From Ananas comosus (lineage: Eukaryota; Streptophyta; Magnoliopsida; Poales; Bromeliaceae), in assembly GCF_001540865.1 (NCBI RefSeq), contig NC_033629.1:2788144-2852143 (forward strand): DNA of 64,000 nucleotides, given 5' to 3'. Position 1 is the stretch's first letter. Each line of letters begins with the position of its first letter. This document shows, piece by piece, positions 57,133 to 64,000 of this stretch. The notes beneath the pieces were generated by a model. That model had not been told where the DNA came from, did not search any database, and was given only the letters and a program-made list of their open reading frames with translations. Both the position numbers and the translations under genes were made by a program.

Positions 57133-59735
57133 TTACTGGGAGACGCCCAACCACTTTGAGAAGTTCTCAAACTCGGTGTAGTCGCTGTCGGAGATCATCG
57201 TCTTGTACCACGCCTTCCCCGCAGCCTTGATTTTCGCAGCTTCCTCCTGCGAAAAGATCATTAAATTCATCAAATAATAACACATAGTAGTAGTCAAATC
57301 AATACATGTAGGTACATGCCCAAAGCAGAACAGTAGGAAGTGCAAGAAGCTTAGCCAGGCAGTGAAGCATTAAATACATAGCATCATCAATCTCAGCATT
57401 AACCGAAAGGGTAAATCTGTAGTATAAACTTTTAACACTTATTGAGTGATCTCAGTCTGACAGCATCTTTTTATGCTATCATTTCAAATATAAAAGCTTA
57501 TACTGGTATACAACCTGTTTTGTAAATTCACATGGAAACGATAGAGCAGTGAAAGAAGAAAAAGGCTTCTCCAGGTTATGCTGGAAAAGTAGAAGCAAAG
57601 AGCTAGAAAAGTACAGTCCAAAAGGCATGACAATGTGCATTAAAAAATTGGCAAGAAAAGCTAAGATCCTGAAGAATTTATCAAGTCCCATGCTCAGCAT
57701 ATTGAGAGTAGCTGAGAGAGTGAACGGTATGAAAAAACAACATCAATGCGTTTAACATGGATAAACACTCAACAAAAGCATCCACCACATTATGAAGCGA
57801 GAATAAATGCACAAACTAATGTACCGATTAGCAGAGAGCGATATTTCTCATCAAAGCATGATACTACTGAAATCACCAGAAATTAACCAAAGAAATGACC
57901 CACCTTCAGAGATAAGAATACTAGATGTATTAAATCAAAGTGGCAGTTGTAAAAGGCGGGGAAAAAAAGTTGATCATTTAGATAAATAATATAAGCGCTA
58001 ATTGCGCTATGTCAAGCAACATAATAGAAACTCAACAAAGATGAACCAGCGAGAAATGAAGGAAATGATCAAAATCAACAAGCCAGAGTTGTAAAATTTT
58101 CAAAAATATATATGTTATATACAGGTCGAGTAGCATTACTAATTAGCAAAGCAACCAAACAAATCGCATCAAATAAAAAAAGAACAGAAACAAGTTCCTA
58201 GATTTTTGAGAGATATAACGATTGCTTATGCGAATAATACTAAACTTCCAAAGTCATTCATTTTAGCAGAGAGACATGCATAAAACTACAGAAAAAGAAA
58301 ACATACAAAATAACCGACCCATATAATCTATTTAATATATAGCGAACAACATCAGAATCATGCGTTATGAATAACCAAGAGCACAGCATAAGATAATATG
58401 GTAAAAATATCACTACACAAGCATATTAGATCGGATCACAAGTATCATAGAATAGCATAATCAACATAAAATCTACAACATGAATAATCAATCATGAGAG
58501 ATCACATATGGTAGAATGCTCATCAGATCAGGTCAAAGCAACCGTATTTACGCAAAGAATAGAAGAGACTAGTACGATTCAGCGAATAATAAGCGGAAAT
58601 ATTATACCTTGCCGAGCGGGCTCCTCTTCTTGTCGAGCTTCTCCTTCTTGGCCTTGACCCTCTGCGCCTCGGCGAGCAGGGCCATCCTCCGCGCGGTCTT
58701 GGCGTAGGGGTTGAGCCTGAGCAGGGTGTTGATGTTCTTGAGCGGGTTCTTCTTGAGCGACCTGCGCTTGACATCCCTGTTGATGGGCCTGACCACGGAC
58801 TGCACCTCGTCGGAGTTGATGATCCTGGAGAGGTCCGGGTTGGCCATCTTGGGGCGAGGGAGCACGAAGCCCTTCTTCTTCTCCGAGGGCTTGTCGAAGG
58901 TCCCGAAGACGGAGTCGAGCTTCTCGAAGGCGGACCTGGTCCAGATGATGAAGCGCCCGAGGTGGCCGCCGGGGGCGAGCTTGAGGAGGTTGAGGCGCTC
59001 GACGTTGGCGACGTCGACGCCGGGGATGTTGCGGAAGGCCTTGACGATCTTGGAGCCCTCGGTGCCGTAGACGATGAGGGGGCCCTTGCGGGAGATGTAG
59101 CGGCGGTTGCGCATCTTGCCCTTGCCGGGGCGGATGGAGAGGGAGTCCTTGGCCTTGTCGGCGTCGGGGAGGGCGCCGATCTGGGAGAGGGCTTTAATGG
59201 CGGCGGAGGTTTTCTCGATGGACTCGGCGGAGTCGGAGACGACGAGGGGGAGCTCGGGGACGGAGTCCACGCGGTGGCCGCGGGCGAGAACGAGGGAGGG
59301 GACGGCGGAGGCGGCGAGGGCGGAGGCGACGGCGACGCGGCGGAGGTGGAGGTGCTCGTGCGGCGCCCCACCGACGCGGACGCGGCGGCGGCGGCGGCGG
59401 GGTGGGGAGGCGCCGCGGCGGCGGAGTCAAAATATCATTGACTAATTCAAATTAAACAGGTGGATAGTAAAATCAAAATTTTAACAATTTGAGTAGCTAA
59501 TTTAAAATAATTCATAGTTNGGCGCGAACATGCGCCCGCCGCGGCACATGTTGCCGAAGGCGCCCTGCCCGGCGCGGTGGGTGCCGCCGCCGGGGACGCG
59601 CGGGATGCGGGACACGGCGCGCCCCGTGCCCCACGACTCCGCCGAGGTCTGGTGCCCCGCGCGCCGGGACACGGCGTACGGCTGGCGCCGGTTCCGGGAC
59701 AGCGAGTCGTGGAGGGGGCGCGCAGCGGCCGCCAT
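57133..59735 (-). CDS. RPL4: 60S ribosomal protein L4 (uL4), disrupted copy
   Basis: Minus strand. The N-terminal piece is 59735-59520 (72 codons, to RMFAP at the N). The body runs from about 59370 to 58608 and the last exon is 57246-57133, joined in phase. The body reads [20 protein letters not shown], then [35 protein letters not shown] and [20 protein letters not shown]; the last exon reads [20 protein letters not shown] and ends in WLGVSQ. It is a structural protein of the large subunit near the exit tunnel. Three defects are visible. About 39 residues normally between ARPL and the SRN..RQPYAVS block are missing. A gap follows RMFAP. An AT-rich repeat fragment and degenerate GCC sequence replace the TK.WRRWHR region. 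The locus is either damaged or misassembled. Confidence 0.85.
59431..59519. repeat. AT-rich repeat fragment inside RPL4, bounded by a gap
   Basis: Eighty-nine bases of AT-rich DNA between very GC-rich RPL4 coding pieces. The words 'ggatagtaaaatcaaaatttta' and 'aattcaaattaaaca' resemble the dispersed repeat at 32200-32610. It ends at the N at 59520. It is not RPL4 sequence. Confidence 0.7.
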
Positions 59736-60110
59736 TGGAGGGGCTAGGGTTAGGGCTTGGGAAGGGGAAAGGGAAGAGGCGAGGGAGAGAGAGAGAGCTT
59801 TAGGGTTTTGGTTGCTGCTGCGCAGAGAGAAACGGGGAGATCGGTGCTGCGGAGTATATATACAGAGAGAGAGAGAGCGACGGCGCTCGGAGGGTTGCGG
59901 GTTTAGGTTTTCGATCTCGACCGTCCATCGAGTGATCGGACGGTCACCCTAGTTTTCGTGGAAATGCAAATTAGGGTTTCGATCTGGACCGTCCATCATG
60001 ATCGTGGATATGCGGAGCCGGGTTTGGGCCGGATCTTCGAAAGCCTAACTAAGCCCGGCCCAAAATATTACATTGCTCTTCGTATTGCGCTTCGTTTAGG
60101 CCCACGTCGT
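59736..60110 (-). promoter_or_regulatory. RPL4 promoter: telo-boxes, TATA box and site II elements
   Basis: On the minus strand, AAACCCTAA telo-boxes lie at 59808-59800 and 59979-59971, with more CCCTAA at about 59739-59760. A TATATATA stretch is at about 59862-59852, about 120 bp upstream of the ATG. TGGGCC-type site II motifs lie at 60062-60057 and 60104-60099, and one on the other strand at 60025-60030. Telo-box plus site II is the usual promoter code of plant ribosomal protein genes. Confidence 0.7.
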
Positions 60111-60974
60111 GCATTTCTCCATTGGCTTAGTTAGGAAAAGATTATGTTTTATTTATGCCGTAAGAACATAAGATGAAATATATAATTCTTTGTTTTCACA
60201 CGTAACGTCGAGCTGTGAAAATCATAGTGAGCCGATTACAATATATATTTTATAGTCCCGTTGTTGAAAAATAGAGAAATATAGTTCTATATAGTTTCGT
60301 CTTTATTTTATTTTATCTTATCATATTACGTGGCTCTCAATGCCAAAAATAGAGCAGATTCGGAGGACTCTTATTTTTCACTTTATTTTTTCGTTGGATT
60401 GGAGCAGATTGATTTTAATTATATTTTTTTTTCTCTCATTTACTATTCCATTCTGGACAAATCGGAATGATATCGAACTTTTGATGAAATCGAGTTGGAA
60501 CAAAAAAAATGAGAGGTTTCCTGCATTTTGCTACATTTACTTATTGGATCAGGGGATAGATTTAGAATGAGTTATATTTCTCAAATGTTCGTTTTATGGA
60601 ACAGGCCCTATTATGTGACCAGTAGAGTAATTCCTATTTCGGATGGATGGAATACATTATAAAAAACAAAATTATAAATTTTTTAATAAAAAACAAAATT
60701 ATAAATAATTAAATAAATATATATATATATATTTTAAATTATAAGATAGTAGAGTAAAAAATGAGCTGAGTCACGTGTAGTACACCGGGTAAATTGAAGT
60801 TATTGTTACCGTTTTTTTAATTTTCCTGATCCATCCTTGTCGCAGCGACGAGTACGAAGCCCCGCTCGACTCCCTCTCACTTCGTAATCTCCGTCGCTCT
60901 CTTCCTCTATATCTCTCTCTCCCTCAGCCTCTCCCTCTCTCGACGAGGAAACCCTAGCTCGCCGATCCTCGACA
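60111..60974. other. Intergenic region between divergent RPL4 and pyruvate kinase genes
   Basis: AT-rich DNA with a short TA tract at about 60718-60732. The last 130 bp are pyrimidine-rich and likely the leader of the pyruvate kinase gene. No gene is seen. Confidence 0.5.
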
Positions 60975-63928
60975 ATGGCGCAAACCATGCACCTCCTCTC
61001 CTCCCCGTCCCCATCTCGCTCGCTCCCCTCCCTCTCTCGTCGCCCCATCCACCCCCTCCCCCTCCTCCGCCGACGCCGCATCGCCCTCCCCTTCTCCGCC
61101 TCCGCCTCATCGTCCGCGTCGCCACCGCCCCGCGACATCGGATCCCCGCTCCTCGCCTCCGACAACGGGGATCGACGTGGACAAGGTGACGGAGGCGGAG
61201 CTGAAGGAGAACGGGTTCCGGAGCACGCGGCGGACGAAGCTGGTGTGCACGATCGGGCCCGCCACGTGCGGGCCGGAGCAGCTCGAGGCGCTCGCCGTGG
61301 GCGGGATGAACGTCGCCAGGGTCAACATGTGCCACGGCACCCACGAGTGGCACCGCAGGGTCATTCGCCAGGTGCGGCGCCTCAACGAGGAGAAGGGCTT
61401 CGCCGTCGCCGTGATGATGGACACCGAGGGGAGCGAGATCCACATGGGCGACCTCGGCGGCGCGCCCTCCGCCAAGGCCGAGGTGAATTTTAGCTGAATT
61501 TAATGGCCTCCTGATTACAAAAGCTGCTTCCTTTCTCACCTTTTCTATGTCTTATATCGTTCCTTTGGTTGGTTCATTGGCATAATTTTTCAATTTGATA
61601 TCATTGATTTGTTGCCCTTTGCTCACTAGATAACTTCGGATTAGGGTTAACAAAGTCTAATTGACTCAATTTTGGGTGAATAAGTGCAAGAAATGAAATT
61701 TAACCTGGTTTTACGCATACACAAGCTACGTACATTTGTGGAAAACTATCAGATAGATCCTTTGGATCTCCTTCGCCCTGTTCCATGAATCGCTGGGTTT
61801 AATTCCCACATCTACCATTTTAATACATAAATTCCTGTTGGTTGTCTCTTTTGTTACCTCTTGTCGGCAAATGGCGCGGTTCACTTGATCGCCAACACGT
61901 GCGCGTGAAATATGGTGTTAAGAATATTTCTCGACCATTCCTGTTCCCTGGTGGATCAGTTTTTGGGGTAACTATTATACATGCTGAGGTCATTTGAAAG
62001 TTTCAGTTGCATTTGATCTGCCATGTGCTTTATTAATCTGATAGCTCTGGAATCTGAATTTTCAAGAGTCCTGATATATATTGCGATTGCATCAGTTTGT
62101 ACTATAATTTAAGCAAATTCATGTGAGTTCTTACTATGTTTTTTTTTCTTTTGCAGGATGGGGAGATATGGACATTTAGTGTCAGAGCTTTTAATTCACC
62201 TCTTCCAGATCGCACCGTTCATGTGAATTATGATGGCTTTGCCGAAGGTTATTGCTTAAGATCTCAATTTTTTTTAATCGAAAGTGGATTAGTTTTCTTT
62301 TTCCTCAATAGAAAACCAATTTTTCTATATTCTTAATGTATACAAACTGTGTAAATAAAACACAGATGTGAAAGTGGGAGATGAACTTCTTGTGGATGGA
62401 GGAATGGCCAGATTTGAGGTGATTGAGAAGATTGGACCGGATGTAAAGTGCCGCTGCACTGATCCTGGTCTGCTATTGCCACGTGCTAATCTTACTTTTT
62501 GGCGGGATGGTAGTTTAGTTCGTGAACGTAACGCTATGCTTCCTACAATATCTTCTAAGGTGAGTGCAACTTTTACGAGCTGGTTAGGTAGTGCACATTT
62601 GACAAGCTGTTACACCCAATGTTTAGTGGATTTGGTATCTTTTCATCAAGGCTGTCTTGAATTAGTTGGTAAATTTCATTTACTGAATGGTTAATTCTGT
62701 TTGCATCAAGTGAAATTCTGTTTGCATCAAGTGATGGCACATCATTTTTCAAAAGTATTATGTGCTAGCATCTCTTTACTTCAGAATTGGGATCGATAGA
62801 GGTAAAGGAAGTAATTTAGTTACCACCTTAGTTACAGTGTTCTCTTAGTTGTGAAAGTAACTGTTCTATGAAAAGTCTATCTAGTCTATATGCAGCATCA
62901 GATAAACTGAGAGAAGCTAGGTACTCGAAAGTAAGGAAAATGAGTTGGAAAAGGAAAATGGGAAAGAACCAATCTGTTTTGGATGAAATACAGAGCCATT
63001 AGTCTTGGATTGCATTGCATCGGAAAATTGGATAACAAAGCCTATTATGTAACCTTTGGCTTAATCTATGCATCCAATCCAATTTTAAACATGGACTTGA
63101 TAGAGTACTATATATTGTGGAATTAGAAGGTGTAATAGAACGTAAAAGAAGTAAAGGTTGTAAATAGCGGATAATGGGTACATACCGTTTGGGGTGTCTT
63201 ATAGTGGAAAGAGGATAGCTGGCGCCATAGCAGGTGCTACAAACCCATAGCAGGTTAATATGTCTATATTCCTTATAGAAAATATATGTAATTTTGAAGA
63301 AAAAAAACTAGCCATTACCTTTTTCTAGTATTGCAAGTCTATGCATATTTAATATCATTAACCGGAAGACTAACTTCAAAATATTATGATTTAGCAAACC
63401 AAAAAGACAACAAACTAGAAAATTTATGGCCCATTTACAAGTTTTTGATCATTTATTTACCTTCAGAACCCGATCCGATAAGACATTTTAACTTGTTTGC
63501 AATTTTCAAGCTGTTCCCATAGTGCCCACTTTGACCTTGCTTCATAGTGGGCTCAATGTTGTTAAAGCAGTTGCTACAAACCCACTCCGCTAAATCCTGC
63601 CCTCAACATTATGGCATAGCAGTAGCATAGTAATTCTGCTATAGGAGCCGTTATTTAAAACATTGAAAGAAAGCATAAAAGACTTTTTCCTTTTATATTT
63701 CTTCCATTGTAGAACTGTAGAAGACAAGATAAAAGTTCATATCGTACAGCTTTTTCATCTCTCTCTCTTTATCTCATGCCTAAGGCAAGTGCTGTAAATG
63801 TTGCAGGACTGGCTTGACATAGACTTTGGAATTGCTGAGGGTGTAGAGTTTATTGCTGTTTCATTTGTCAAGTCTGCTGAAGTCGTAAGTCATCTTAAGA
63901 GTTACATAGCTGCACGATGCCGTGACAG
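60975..63928 (+). CDS. Pyruvate kinase family protein, plastidial (5' part)
   Basis: Four coding exons are visible: 60975-61482, 62157-62247, 62366-62559 and 63807-63928. The gene runs off the window in phase 2. The ATG at 60975 opens an Arg/Ser/Pro-rich transit peptide ([20 protein letters not shown]). The catalytic part ([42 protein letters not shown]) lies one base out of that frame; the shift maps to a GGGG run at 61167-61170. Exons 2-3 form the B-domain-like region, and exon 4 returns to the barrel ([20 protein letters not shown]). The family converts PEP and ADP to pyruvate and ATP. This member resembles the divergent PKP4-type: Cys replaces Ser in the usual 'NFSHG' motif and Glu replaces Lys in 'DTKGPE', so full activity is doubtful. 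The catalytic Lys and Thr regions lie outside the window. Confidence 0.85.
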
Positions 63929-64000
63929 GTAAAAAAGGTGTTCGTATATTTTTATTTTCTTATCTCTTTTTTGGTCTCATTTTGGCATTGTCTCTTTTAT

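Noticed and set aside
58523..59371. Long 282-codon Ser/Pro/Arg-rich frame on the minus strand
   Set aside because: It is an out-of-frame shadow of the GC-rich RPL4 body; the RPL4 frame matches a known protein throughout.

Overview
This window is plant nuclear DNA. It has GT-AG introns, a tocopherol-pathway methyltransferase, plant-type G-protein gamma and Tudor/ENT proteins, a plastid-targeted pyruvate kinase, tRNA-derived SINEs and many MITEs. Several exons are very GC-rich in an AT-rich background, which suggests a commelinid monocot. Pineapple or a relative is my guess; no single feature proves it. Single or double Ns sit inside or beside repeats (13751-13752, 16129, 35625, 44727, 59520) and mark assembly gaps.

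Genes, left to right: (1) 412-5270 +, a cyclophilin-RS splicing protein of the CYP63/CYP95 type in 13 exons. (2) 6304-10370 -, MPBQ/MSBQ methyltransferase (VTE3/APG1) in 3 exons, convergent with gene 1. (3) 12798-13244 -, a small proline-rich protein of unknown function with a triple G-box upstream. (4) 23021-26721 +, a heterotrimeric G-protein gamma subunit with a CWIM prenylation box, in 4 exons. (5) 28882-30473 -, an Agenet/Tudor plus ENT-domain protein. (6) 45505-52503 -, an hnRNP Q-like protein with three RRMs, in 12 coding exons. (7) 57133-59735 -, ribosomal protein L4, broken by a gap, a repeat fragment and an N-terminal deletion. (8) 60975 + to the window edge, a plastidial pyruvate kinase-family protein with an apparent one-base frameshift in exon 1. 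Each exon chain was checked for splice sites and reading phase; genes 1, 2, 4, 5 and 6 close perfectly.

The long gene-poor stretches (10.4-12.8, 13.3-22.9, 30.5-45.4 and 52.5-57.1 kb) are filled with small non-autonomous mobile elements. These include a complete 587-bp TRIM retrotransposon with 5-bp target duplications (37290-37876), Mutator-like MITEs with 9-10 bp duplications, Tourist-like MITEs with TAA duplications, a hAT-like MITE, two SINE copies and a plastid ycf2 fragment. At least twelve fold-back elements sit directly beside (TA)n and (CT)n/(GA)n microsatellites and resemble the microsatellite-targeting Micron elements of rice.

The genes are ordinary housekeeping loci and do not form a pathway together. 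I found no cluster that looks like a new multi-gene system. The most informative oddities are the disrupted RPL4 locus, the pyruvate kinase frameshift, the miniature TRIM, and the microsatellite-nested fold-back family with a Mutator element inserted in one copy.
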